Part shown: positions 30,015-38,961 of the stretch, in pieces
Layout: every line of letters starts with the position of its first letter
Numbering within the stretch: position 1 is the first letter of the stretch
NCBI RefSeq assembly: GCF_007896845.1
Contig: NZ_VOHS01000013.1
Coordinates: 62,001 to 126,000, forward strand
Origin: Chitinophaga pinensis
Lineage (GTDB): Bacteria; Bacteroidota; Bacteroidia; Chitinophagales; Chitinophagaceae
Direction of reading: 5' to 3'
DNA length: 64,000 nt
Notes under the pieces: model-generated
What the model was told of the DNA's origin: nothing
Databases searched by the model: none
What the model saw: the letters and a program-made list of their open reading frames with translations, nothing else
Position numbers and translations under genes: made by a program

Positions 30015-31139
30015 ATGAATAACACAACACCGCAGCGCTTCCTGCCACTGGACGTATTCAGGGGACTGACCGTATGCTTTATGATCATCGTGAATACGCC
30101 GGGCTGGGACACCTCCTATTACATACTCAACCACGCACAGTGGAATGGATGTACGCCGACTGACATGGTCTTCCCCTCCTTTCTCTTCGCGGTGGGTAAC
30201 GCTATGAGCTTTAGTATGCGTAAATTTCAACAGCTGGAAAACACGGCCGTACTATCAAAGATCTTCCGTCGTACGCTCCTGATATTCCTGCTGGGTTTCC
30301 TGATGTACTGGTTGCCTTTCGTAAGACATACCGAATCAGGACTGGAATTTATCCCGCTCTCTGATACACGTATACTAGGTGTGTTACAGCGTATTGCGCT
30401 CTGTTATTGTTTTGCCTCCCTCCTGATCCATTACCTGCCTAAAAAAGCAGTATGGGCGGTGAGCGCAGTCCTCTTACTGGGATACTGGGCTATCATGTAT
30501 ACATTTGGCGATCCGGCGGACCGCTATAGTCTGACGGGTAATGCAGCCCTGCATTTTGATAAACTGATCATGGGTGACAGCCATCTGTATCATGGAGAAG
30601 GTATCGCTTTCGATCCTGAAGGATTATTAAGTACACTGCCCGCTATCGTTAATGTGATCGCAGGTTACTATACAGGTTTGTTCATCCAGCAGGAGGGCAA
30701 AACGGGTAAAGGTCTGCGTAAATTACTACAGATGGGCGCCTTGCTGATACTCGTAGCATTGGTATGGAGCATGGCATTCCCTATCAATAAGAAACTATGG
30801 ACCAGCTCTTATGTACTTTATACCGTAGGTATCGATTTACTCATACTCTCTTTGCTCATCTATGTAATTGACTTTAAAAAACAGGAAGGATGGACAAGCT
30901 TCTTTACTGTTTTTGGTAAAAACCCACTGTTCCTTTACTTACTCTCCGAAGTAGTGGTCATCTTCCTCTTCTTCTTTCAGGCAGGTGGTATAAGCGTATA
31001 CAGATGGATCAATACAAATATCTTCCAGCCGATAGCACCGGGTAAACCGGGATCCCTGCTCTTTGCGTTAGTATATATGTTGTTCTGTTGGAGTGTCGGT
31101 AAGATACTTGATAAAAAGCGTATATACGTACGTGTTTAG
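30015..31139 (+). CDS. NagX/HGSNAT-like membrane acyltransferase (DUF5009 type)
   Basis: 374 aa polytopic inner-membrane protein with about ten hydrophobic segments. The N-terminus RFLPLDVFRGLTVCFMI, then HAQWNGCTPTDMVFPSFLFAVG, is the signature of the family that includes heparan-alpha-glucosaminide acetyltransferase and bacterial NagX. These proteins are linked to acetylation or handling of glucosamine-type sugars, but most bacterial members are uncharacterised. Divergent from the lacI-type gene, with 112 bp between the starts. Confidence 0.82.
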   Translation: MNNTTPQRFLPLDVFRGLTVCFMIIVNTPGWDTSYYILNHAQWNGCTPTDMVFPSFLFAVGNAMSFSMRKFQQLENTAVLSKIFRRTLLIFLLGFLMYWLPFVRHTESGLEFIPLSDTRILGVLQRIALCYCFASLLIHYLPKKAVWAVSAVLLLGYWAIMYTFGDPADRYSLTGNAALHFDKLIMGDSHLYHGEGIAFDPEGLLSTLPAIVNVIAGYYTGLFIQQEGKTGKGLRKLLQMGALLILVALVWSMAFPINKKLWTSSYVLYTVGIDLLILSLLIYVIDFKKQEGWTSFFTVFGKNPLFLYLLSEVVVIFLFFFQAGGISVYRWINTNIFQPIAPGKPGSLLFALVYMLFCWSVGKILDKKRIYVRV

Positions 31140-31223
31140 AATAGGACAGGATATGCTATCTTAGCTGAAAACAATCTCAACGGCTTTTGCAGATCATTGT
31201 GTAATTATCAGTTATCTAATAGT

Positions 31224-32009
31224 ATGGAACTATCGTTAAAGGGGAAAACCGCCGTTATCTGTGGAAGCACTCAGGGAATAGGATTGGCTACAGCCGGGGA
31301 ACTGGCTACATTAGGCGCAGAATGCATCCTCCTGGCAAGGAATAAAGAAAGTCTTAAGACCGCAGTCGCAGGACTGGCTACGGACCATTTGCAGGAGCAT
31401 AGTTATGTGGTAGCTGACTTCCGTGACACCCAACAAGTGGAACAGGCTATAAAAAGTATTACCGAAAAGAAAACGGTGCATATACTTGTTAACAATACCG
31501 GTGGCCCGAAAGCCGGCCCCGTTATGGAAGCCGATATCCACGAATTCACGGATGCCTTTCAGCAACATCTCATCATCAATCATATACTTGTACAGGCAGT
31601 CATAGCCGGCATGACAGCTGCCGGCTATGGCCGCATTATCAATATCGTATCAACATCTGTGAAGGCGCCGCTGAAGAATTTAGGCGTATCCAACACTATC
31701 CGCGGAGGCGTCGCTTCCTGGGCCAAAACAATGGCCGGAGAGCTGGCGCCTTATGGCATTACAGTGAACAATGTACTGCCGGGCATGACCAATACGGCAC
31801 GTCTGCAGTCCATGCTGGAATATAACGCCAGCAAACGTAATACGACACTTACCAGTATAGAGGAAGAATATCTGAGAGAGATCCCCATGAAACGTTTTGG
31901 CGACCCTAAAGAAATTGCCGCTGCGGTAGCATTCCTGGCCACTCCGGCTGCGGCTTACATCACCGGTACGAATATCTGTGTGGATGGTGGCAGAACACCC
32001 GTACTCTAA
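31224..32009 (+). CDS. SDR family oxidoreductase with non-canonical active site
   Basis: 261 aa from the ATG at 31224 (MELSLKGKTAVICGS); an upstream in-frame ATG at 31197 adds nine residues that do not look like SDR sequence. The Rossmann motif GSTQGIG and VNNTGGP are present and the C-terminus has the usual GTNICVDGG. The catalytic Tyr-x3-Lys is replaced: the segment aligned to it reads VSNTIRGG, placing Ser and Arg where Tyr and Lys are expected. This fits the 3-oxoacyl-ACP-reductase-like SDR subgroup known to lack the standard tetrad. Its reaction cannot be predicted. Confidence 0.85.
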   Translation: MELSLKGKTAVICGSTQGIGLATAGELATLGAECILLARNKESLKTAVAGLATDHLQEHSYVVADFRDTQQVEQAIKSITEKKTVHILVNNTGGPKAGPVMEADIHEFTDAFQQHLIINHILVQAVIAGMTAAGYGRIINIVSTSVKAPLKNLGVSNTIRGGVASWAKTMAGELAPYGITVNNVLPGMTNTARLQSMLEYNASKRNTTLTSIEEEYLREIPMKRFGDPKEIAAAVAFLATPAAAYITGTNICVDGGRTPVL

Positions 32010-32027
32010 GCTTATCACAAAATAAAA

Positions 32028-32047
32028 GCCCCGGCAAAAACCGGGGC
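32028..32047 (-). terminator. Terminator of the susCD operon (shared with the SDR gene)
   Basis: GCCCCGG / CCGGGGC with a 6-base A-rich loop. On the minus strand TTTTATTTT follows. It also lies 19 bp after the SDR stop on the plus strand. Confidence 0.8.
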
Positions 32048-32181
32048 CTGATTCATCACTTTTTACTATTACAAATTGAACAAGTGTGTATCTGATTTGA
32101 CAAAAATCCACATTCCTGTCGCATTCTGTAAAGCAAAAACGGAAATTTATTTACGCAAGCGGGAAAACTCTCCCGCTTTCT

Positions 32182-33612
32182 TTATTCTTTGTCAAACCAT
32201 AAACGGGTAGTCAACGCATCTGCTCCCTGTCTCCCAACCGCATCTTTATAGTTGCTTCCGTTCAGTGCCTGTTCTGAAGAAGGATAAGTCATTCTTGTAG
32301 GAATCTTACCACCCAATGTACCGGTATAAGCAGCCGGCAACTTCGGATAATCCAGTCTGCGCCACTCTGCAAAACCTTCCAGTCCGTCACCAAACAACGC
32401 CAGCCACTTCTGCTCTCCTATTGACTTTCTGTAATTGGCTGCATCATACAGTACTGCTGGTTGCGCCAGATAAGTAGTCACACTCAGATCACTTACACCA
32501 TATTGTTTAAGAGAGGCTGTTACGGCCTGTGCGTATAAAGTGGCTGCATTACCAGATAATAAACCGATCTGCGCCGCTTCTGCTTTAATAAACAATAATT
32601 CTGATGCATTGAATAATACTGCAGGTGCAGCAGTCGCGGTAAATACGGCGCCTACATCAGAAGTCTTGTTGAAACCAAGGCGTGCAGCAGAATCTGTCGC
32701 CAGACCATTCGTTACACCAACAATCTTGTTTGTGTCTCTCGGTACAGCGCCATAGATCGGTAAACGTGGGTCGTTCAGCTGATTCAGTTTATCAACAATG
32801 CTCTTACTGATCCTGTAATCATTACGTGTTTCCCTGTTCCTTGCTACCGGGTTTTGGTTTGGAGAAGCCTGATATACCAGTTGTGCGTTATCGCTATTGC
32901 TTACGATAAGGTTAGCATCATCAGCGCCTATCTCATCGAATACAGCTTTTGCCGCAGCAAATTCTTTATCAGAAATACGCAATGCAATACGCAACCTCAA
33001 TGAATTTGCAAACTTCTTCCACTTGTTCATATCACCATTGTACAGGATATCTCCCGCAATGGCGTTTGCTCCCGGTGTGATCAGACCGGAGGCAGTTTTT
33101 AACTCTGCCAGCAGTCCCAGATAAACATCTTTCTGTGCATCATATTTTGGCGTCAGATATTTATCAATCTGTCCTGCCTGTGAATAAGGAATATCACCAT
33201 AGAAATCAGTCAGCACCTGGAATATCCACGAACGCATGATGATACCTGTCGCTTTATAGTTAGGATTGTGCAATGTATCTCCCAACTCTATCAGTTTAGA
33301 GAAATCTGCTACACCCTGTGCATAAAAGTTGTTCCATACCGTCTGGATACTGGTCGCAGCAGGAATATACCTGTCAGGATCAGTATACTGGATCTTCGCC
33401 CAGTATTGTACATACAGCAGACTCGTTTCCATCGCCGCATCAGTACCCCAGTAAGTATCCACGTTTGCTTTGATACCGTTGGACAGCAGATAATCCGGCT
33501 GTACCTGTTCTGATTCATTCGGGTTCTTGTTGATGTCCTCCAGCTCTTTCTGGCAACTGCTCAGGATCACTGCGGCACCAGCCAACCCTAATATATATTT
33601 AACTAGTTTCAT
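32182..33612 (-). CDS. SusD/RagB family nutrient-binding outer-membrane lipoprotein
   Basis: 476 aa surface lipoprotein that captures a substrate and hands it to its SusC partner. The lipobox is LSSC with Cys at residue 20. The start of the mature chain (LEDINKNPNESEQVQPDYLLSNG) and TPR-like helices (IIMRSWIFQVLTDFYGDIPYSQA) match the SusD_like group that often goes with peptide or smaller glycan uptake. It lies 23 bp after susC. The substrate is not evident; a GH92 enzyme is 2 kb upstream but separated by other genes. Confidence 0.93.
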   Translation of the reverse strand: MKLVKYILGLAGAAVILSSCQKELEDINKNPNESEQVQPDYLLSNGIKANVDTYWGTDAAMETSLLYVQYWAKIQYTDPDRYIPAATSIQTVWNNFYAQGVADFSKLIELGDTLHNPNYKATGIIMRSWIFQVLTDFYGDIPYSQAGQIDKYLTPKYDAQKDVYLGLLAELKTASGLITPGANAIAGDILYNGDMNKWKKFANSLRLRIALRISDKEFAAAKAVFDEIGADDANLIVSNSDNAQLVYQASPNQNPVARNRETRNDYRISKSIVDKLNQLNDPRLPIYGAVPRDTNKIVGVTNGLATDSAARLGFNKTSDVGAVFTATAAPAVLFNASELLFIKAEAAQIGLLSGNAATLYAQAVTASLKQYGVSDLSVTTYLAQPAVLYDAANYRKSIGEQKWLALFGDGLEGFAEWRRLDYPKLPAAYTGTLGGKIPTRMTYPSSEQALNGSNYKDAVGRQGADALTTRLWFDKE

Positions 33613-33635
33613 GATTTACTGCTTTAATCGGTTCA

Positions 33636-36600
33636 TTAAAAGGATACCCTCAGGTTAAGACCCAGACTGCGGGTAGTTGGGATCTGAAGTGTTTCAAGAC
33701 CTTGTCCGTTACCTGTGTTGAACGCTGTTTCCGGATCGATGTTAGGTACTTTCTTGTCGATGTACCAGAGGTTACGTGCAGTCACAGTCAGATTAACTGC
33801 CTGCAGTCCCCATTTCTTGATCAGCTCCTGTGGCAGTGCATAACCCAGTCTTACTTCACGCAGTTTGATGAAAGATGCGCTGTACACGCTGCTTTCGTTC
33901 AGCGAAGAACTATATACTGATTTATAGTAACGCTGTGCTGGCAGGATCGCCTCATTCTTTTTACCATCTGCAGTTACACCGTCGAAAACAATACCGTCAT
34001 GGTAAACAGTTTCTCCGTTTGGTGCTGCCGCATTGTGATCAGCCAGTTTTACTGCAGTACCATTGGTATTGTTGCCTGCATAGTAGTAAGGAAGACCTCC
34101 ATGTTCTGCATCACGACCCTGCAGACTCGCTGCCAGTACACCGGTATAGATACCTGTGTAGTTGGTACCTGACCAGATAGAACCACCCTGTCTTGTATCA
34201 ATCAGGAAGCCTAATGTGAAGCCTTTAAAGGCGAAGTCGTTGTTTACACTACCTGTCCATTTTGGTGTATAATAACCCAATACTTTTTTATCATTTGCGA
34301 TCTGCGGTGTACCGTTTGCATTAACCAGTATACGACCCTCTGCATCACGTGCATATGCCTTACCATACAATGCGCCATAACGTTTACCCTTGCTGGCCAG
34401 TACCTGAATGTTGCCGGAGCTACCCAGTACATAATCGTTCAGGTATCCTTCCTGATCCAGCTCGATCACTTTACTGATATTCTTCGCATAGTTGAAGTTG
34501 ATGTTCCAGATGAAACCGGAAGGTGTAGTGATTGGTGTACCACCTAAGGTTACTTCCACACCATGGTTATTGATTTTACCTGCGTTCAGCAGTTTTTTCA
34601 GATAACCGGTAGTGGCGCTTACGTCAGCCAGCAGGATCTGGTTGTAACTGCTGGAAGTATAATAGGTCACATCAGTGTGGATACGGTCATTCAGGAAACT
34701 TGCTTCCAGACCAAACTCGCTGGCTCTGGTGATCTCTGGTTTCAGATCTTTTTTCAGGTATTTATCATTCACGGTCAGCAGAGGATAAGCACCGAACGGC
34801 TGACTGAAAGGATAGGTATTCACCAGCTGGTAAGGATCTGCATCTTTACCTACCTGTGCCCATCCACCTCTTACTTTCAGACTCGTTAATACATTGCTCT
34901 TGATATCCAGTGCATCACTCAGTACAACTGCTGCATTCACGGAAGGATAGAAATAAGAGTTGTTTTCTGAAGGCAGTGTAGAAGAGCGGTCGTTACGTGC
35001 TGTTACGTTTAAGAAAGCCCAGTCTCTGAAGCTCAGCTGAGCAGATGCAAATGCACTATATACTCTCAGTTTGGAGAAGTAGCTGGTAGAGATCAATGGG
35101 TCCCTTGAGTTGTTCAGGGTGTACACATCTCTCACGGCCAGTTTAGGTGCCTGCTGATAGTTCTGTTCAAACTGATTGGTACGCTCGTTCACACCTACAA
35201 GTCCGTCGATTGTGAAGTCGCTGTTTATTTTCTTTTTCGCATTCAGGGTAAACTCGATGTTGGTTTCCTGTACTACATAGTTGTCTTCAGTATAGGAGCC
35301 GAATGGAGTACCATTAGTATAGAACGCTACTTTGTATTTACGCTTGTCATTGTAGCTGTCAGTACCTACGCGCAGGTTGGCAGAGAGCCAGTTGGTGATC
35401 TCATAAGAGAGGCGTGCATTTCCGAAGAAACGGTTACGTCCCTGACCAACAGTGTTCTCGTTCTGAATCCAGTACGGGTTACTGTAATAGCTGTGGTTCC
35501 AGTTGTAATCGGTACCATCAGCCGCTTTATAATTACGCAATAAACGGGTATCTACCTGACGACCAAACCAGATGAACTGTAAGGTTACGCTGTTACCACG
35601 ACGACCATCCACACCCGGCAGGTTATCAGCGCCTGCTCTTGTATAGTTGGCGAAAGTGCTCAGTGTCAGCTTTGGCGCAATACGGTAAGTACTGTTTAAA
35701 GCGAATGAGTTACGGGTAATACCAGTGTTAGGCAGAATACCTTCCTGTTTGGTATTATTATAAGAGAAACGATAATCGATCTTCTCACTGTTTCCTGCTA
35801 CAGATACGCCGTTATTCAGGGTATATCCTGTTTCGTAGAAATCTTTTACGTTATCAGGATGCGCTACAAAAGGCGCAGGCTGACCGTTAGAGAAGAACTG
35901 TGGTATCAGACGGCCATCCATTTTAGGTCCCCAGCTTTCATCCACACCATCGTTCAATCCACCGCCTTTACCATCTACATAAGAGAACTGTCCGCCGGAA
36001 CCCTGTCCGTATACGTCCTGAAACTTAGGCAGCACCAGCAGACTTTCAAAAGTCGCACTGGAGTTTAAAGTCACACCCAGTCCCTTCGCATTTTTACCGG
36101 TTTTTGTCTTGATCACCAATACACCAGCCGCAGCACGTGAACCATACAGCGCCGCAGCGTTCGGTCCTTTCAGTACGTTTAATGATTCGATATCATCCGG
36201 GTTCAGGTCAGAGATCGCATTTGCGAAGTCACGACCGGTTCCGATACCCAGCTGACTATTATCTACAGGTACTCCATCCACTACGAAAAGCGGCTGGTTG
36301 TTACCTGCGATGGAAGTCTCACCACGGATAATGATACGGGACGACCCCATATTACCCTGACTGTTGGTAACAGTCACACCGGCGATCTTACCTGCCAGCG
36401 CATTTACCAGATTGGTTTCTTTTGCGTCAGCAATATCTTTGGATTTCAGTTCCTGCACCGCATAACCCAGTGAGCGTTTTTCTCTGGAAATACCTAATGC
36501 AGTTACCACTACCTCGTTCAGTTTGCTTTCGGTGCTTTCCAGCCCTACGTTCAGTACTTTATTGGTACCTACTACCTGGTCAACCGCTCCGTAACCTATA

Positions 36601-36833
36601 AAGGAAAAGTGAAGTGTATCATTTGGATTGGCTACGATGGAATATTTACCATCTGCATCTGTATTTGTCCCACGGTTTTTCCCCTTTACAGTAATGATAA
36701 CACCCGGAATGCGCTGTGCATCGGAACGGGCAGTTACCACACCGGATATCTTGTTATCCTGCGCCTGAGCCCCTTGCAGACCCAGTAACACCAATAACAG
36801 TATCACGGCTGTTCTGTGTAATTGTTTGATCAT
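33636..36833 (-). CDS. SusC/RagA family TonB-linked outer-membrane transporter
   Basis: 1065 aa. Signal peptide residues 1-24 (ends QGAQAQ), a carboxypeptidase-D regulatory-like domain at about 28-105 (ISGVVTARSDAQRIPGVIITVKG type opening), then the plug with NALAGKIAGVTVTNSQ and SRIIIRGETS and a large beta-barrel ending LGLNLRVSF. It carries substrate across the outer membrane with energy from TonB. Forms a pair with the SusD lipoprotein. No anti-sigma/ECF pair lies beside it, so it is not the usual trans-envelope-regulated type. Confidence 0.96.
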   Translation of the reverse strand: MIKQLHRTAVILLLVLLGLQGAQAQDNKISGVVTARSDAQRIPGVIITVKGKNRGTNTDADGKYSIVANPNDTLHFSFIGYGAVDQVVGTNKVLNVGLESTESKLNEVVVTALGISREKRSLGYAVQELKSKDIADAKETNLVNALAGKIAGVTVTNSQGNMGSSRIIIRGETSIAGNNQPLFVVDGVPVDNSQLGIGTGRDFANAISDLNPDDIESLNVLKGPNAAALYGSRAAAGVLVIKTKTGKNAKGLGVTLNSSATFESLLVLPKFQDVYGQGSGGQFSYVDGKGGGLNDGVDESWGPKMDGRLIPQFFSNGQPAPFVAHPDNVKDFYETGYTLNNGVSVAGNSEKIDYRFSYNNTKQEGILPNTGITRNSFALNSTYRIAPKLTLSTFANYTRAGADNLPGVDGRRGNSVTLQFIWFGRQVDTRLLRNYKAADGTDYNWNHSYYSNPYWIQNENTVGQGRNRFFGNARLSYEITNWLSANLRVGTDSYNDKRKYKVAFYTNGTPFGSYTEDNYVVQETNIEFTLNAKKKINSDFTIDGLVGVNERTNQFEQNYQQAPKLAVRDVYTLNNSRDPLISTSYFSKLRVYSAFASAQLSFRDWAFLNVTARNDRSSTLPSENNSYFYPSVNAAVVLSDALDIKSNVLTSLKVRGGWAQVGKDADPYQLVNTYPFSQPFGAYPLLTVNDKYLKKDLKPEITRASEFGLEASFLNDRIHTDVTYYTSSSYNQILLADVSATTGYLKKLLNAGKINNHGVEVTLGGTPITTPSGFIWNINFNYAKNISKVIELDQEGYLNDYVLGSSGNIQVLASKGKRYGALYGKAYARDAEGRILVNANGTPQIANDKKVLGYYTPKWTGSVNNDFAFKGFTLGFLIDTRQGGSIWSGTNYTGIYTGVLAASLQGRDAEHGGLPYYYAGNNTNGTAVKLADHNAAAPNGETVYHDGIVFDGVTADGKKNEAILPAQRYYKSVYSSSLNESSVYSASFIKLREVRLGYALPQELIKKWGLQAVNLTVTARNLWYIDKKVPNIDPETAFNTGNGQGLETLQIPTTRSLGLNLRVSF

Positions 36834-37219
36834 TGTATCAGAATTTATCAGATTGTTATAAGAAGGATTACAGATCTGTCAAGGCAAAGGAATTCCCCTT
36901 CCGCCGGTGAAGACCGGTAGTTACTGTCAGTTGGTTTCTTTGATTTTTTATGTACCTGAAGCTGGCATTATTACATGCACGAACAAGAAGAGTAGAATAT
37001 CCCGGGACAACACCCGGACATTGAATTTACGACGTTGGGAGAGACCCCTGTTGCAGCACCCTTATGTAGCATATAGGCTATAAACATTTTTAATGTATGA
37101 CTTTAAGTATGGGGTCAAAATTAACATACATTTAGTAATCTACAAAGCGAGTAGACTAAATAGACTGAAATAATATTTATTTATTTGCAAATAGTATTGA
37201 TAATGAACAAGATAAATAT
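36834..37219 (-). promoter_or_regulatory. 386-bp leader and promoter region of susCD
   Basis: No gene seen. A strong promoter candidate lies at 37116-37146, which would give a leader of about 280 nt before the susC ATG. Such long leaders of SusC genes in Bacteroidetes often host post-transcriptional control; no defined structure was worked out here. Confidence 0.45.
37116..37146 (-). promoter_or_regulatory. Bacteroidetes-type promoter of susCD
   Basis: On the minus strand TTTG, 19 bp, TAATTTTG. This matches the Bacteroidetes primary sigma consensus (TTTG at -33, TAnnTTTG at -7) in both elements and spacing. Confidence 0.6.
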
Positions 37220-37987
37220 CTACTGATTTCCTGCGCCTGCAAGGCCGGCGTCTTCTAATTGCTTTTTTATCGTAGGATTACCTCCATATTTACTGATAGG
37301 TATCTTTAAATTCTTCGCGTCGAGACTCAATGTACTATAGCCATCATTGAACGCATTGCCAAAGGCATTACCATAAATAAGTCCCATCCACATATAAAAC
37401 GGCTCGTAACGGCCATAGCCGCGGTATTGCCAGAACTGGTCCATCTGTTGAGAAAAACGGGTCAGTCCTGCACTGAAGTCTTCTTCTGTGACCTTGGAAA
37501 TCGGGGTTTTACGTTTTTGTACATCCAGTTGCTCTCTTCTGTATAGGGTAATGCTGAAATGTGATCCAGTATCTTTCTTGATGGCGTTCAGTGCATCCTG
37601 CATGGACTTATAACCATCATCTACTCCGTCGGCACAGTACATCAGCAATGAATCACGGTCTTTAAAGTATTTGAAGGTGGTGCAGAAGTACAGGTCATCT
37701 TCTGAAAGCAGGATCATATAAAACCTGCCATTGGCATTGACCTTTCTTACCTCAAGATGCTCCATAGCGTCTGCCTTTCCTTTCCCTCCGGCGCCTGCCA
37801 GCTTTACTTCCCTGGATGGCGAGCCTGCATTTTCCACGGCCAGATCATCATCGTCGATCTTGATGTGGCAGACCGGTACTGCTCCTGTGGTCAGGGTATA
37901 CCAATCTCCTTTCTGTGCAAACGTGGAAACGGTCATCATACATGTTATTACTAAAAGATAACAGGACCGGAGTAATAAGGATCGCAT
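37220..37987 (-). CDS. Secreted protein of unknown function
   Basis: 255 aa with a signal peptide (residues 1-24, ends STFAQ). The mature part has an acidic start with KIDDDDLAVENAG, a mixed alpha/beta centre (MILLSEDDLYFCTTFKYF) and a Tyr/Trp-rich segment near 190-210 (FWQYRGYGRYEPFYMWMG). No family was recognised. It starts 20 bp after the amidase gene on the same strand, so the two are probably one operon, which hints at a cell-envelope role. Confidence 0.75.
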   Translation of the reverse strand: MRSLLLRSCYLLVITCMMTVSTFAQKGDWYTLTTGAVPVCHIKIDDDDLAVENAGSPSREVKLAGAGGKGKADAMEHLEVRKVNANGRFYMILLSEDDLYFCTTFKYFKDRDSLLMYCADGVDDGYKSMQDALNAIKKDTGSHFSITLYRREQLDVQKRKTPISKVTEEDFSAGLTRFSQQMDQFWQYRGYGRYEPFYMWMGLIYGNAFGNAFNDGYSTLSLDAKNLKIPISKYGGNPTIKKQLEDAGLAGAGNQ

Positions 37988-38007
37988 ATGTATATGATTG
38001 AAAAGGT

Positions 38008-38835
38008 TTATTCGCTTTTTTCCATCAGACTGAATAAGATCTTCCTCTCCCCTTCATCGAGACTGGTACTGTTGCTTGTATCAGTCGGCACAAAATGTCT
38101 TTTAAACGCTTTAATAGCGGCCACAGTATCCCGGGTGTCATATCCTACGATGCGTAAGGCCTGTTTACTGCTGAAATCTCCCGGTACAATAATCTTTGAG
38201 GTATCGCCATACCATAATCCGAAACCCTTCTCCGCCAGCTGCTGCCACGGAAACCATACACTTGGGTCTACCTTCCTGCCCGGAGCAATGTCTCCATGAC
38301 CAATAAAGTTGGCTGCAGGAATATTAAAACGGTGCTTCAGGGAATCCAGCAATGTCAACAGACTATTAATCTGCCGGGGCTGAAAAGGTGTCAATCCATT
38401 ATTATCCAGTTCGATACCAATAGAACAGGAGTTCATATCCGTCACATTTCCCCATTTGGCAATACCTGCATGCCATGCCCGCAGATAATCATTCAGCATA
38501 TGATTAATTGTCCCGTCCTTACAGATCACGTAATGTGCACTTACCTGTGTACGGGGCAATGTAAATGTATTAAAGGTCGTATCACAGGAGCCCTGAGCCG
38601 TATGATGAATGATCACATAATTGGGCTTACGCAGGTTAAAATTGGTCGTCCCGATCCAGTTCACCGCCGTCGGCGCACCGGTCGAAGGTATAGCTCCCGG
38701 TTCTGCCTTCAGGGTTGCAGCATACTGCTTTGCCTGCTGGCGGTATAATTTATTGGTCGTCGCGTAGGGTTTCGGAGCACAACCATATACGGTTGCGGCT
38801 ATTACCCATAACAGTAAACGGGAATATGGCTTCAT
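38008..38835 (-). CDS. N-acetylmuramoyl-L-alanine amidase, lipoprotein
   Basis: 275 aa peptidoglycan amidase of the Amidase_2 (AmiD/PGRP-like) zinc fold. A lipoprotein signal ends VYGC. The zinc ligands can be assigned to the second His in VIIHHTAQG and the conserved His/Asp of FIGHGDIAPGRKVDP, with AWHAGIAKWG and SIGIELDNNG between. The His-to-Asp change at the last ligand position is normal for the family. Probably outer-membrane anchored and used in wall turnover. First gene of a two-gene unit. Confidence 0.93.
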   Translation of the reverse strand: MKPYSRLLLWVIAATVYGCAPKPYATTNKLYRQQAKQYAATLKAEPGAIPSTGAPTAVNWIGTTNFNLRKPNYVIIHHTAQGSCDTTFNTFTLPRTQVSAHYVICKDGTINHMLNDYLRAWHAGIAKWGNVTDMNSCSIGIELDNNGLTPFQPRQINSLLTLLDSLKHRFNIPAANFIGHGDIAPGRKVDPSVWFPWQQLAEKGFGLWYGDTSKIIVPGDFSSKQALRIVGYDTRDTVAAIKAFKRHFVPTDTSNSTSLDEGERKILFSLMEKSE

Positions 38836-38885
38836 CGAATACTTCTTTGGTAGTTTAATTTAATGATTATCCGTTAATTAATAAC

Positions 38886-38918
38886 AAAGCCCGGCTCGTT
38901 TTATGTGAGCCGGGCTTT
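38886..38918 (-). terminator. Terminator of the GH92 gene
   Basis: Perfect 12-bp stem AAAGCCCGGCTC / GAGCCGGGCTTT, 43 bp after the GH92 stop; the A/T flanks allow bidirectional action. Confidence 0.8.
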
Positions 38919-38961
38919 GTTTTATCGTTCGGAGGACATTCGTCCCCTTCATCTATCTTAT

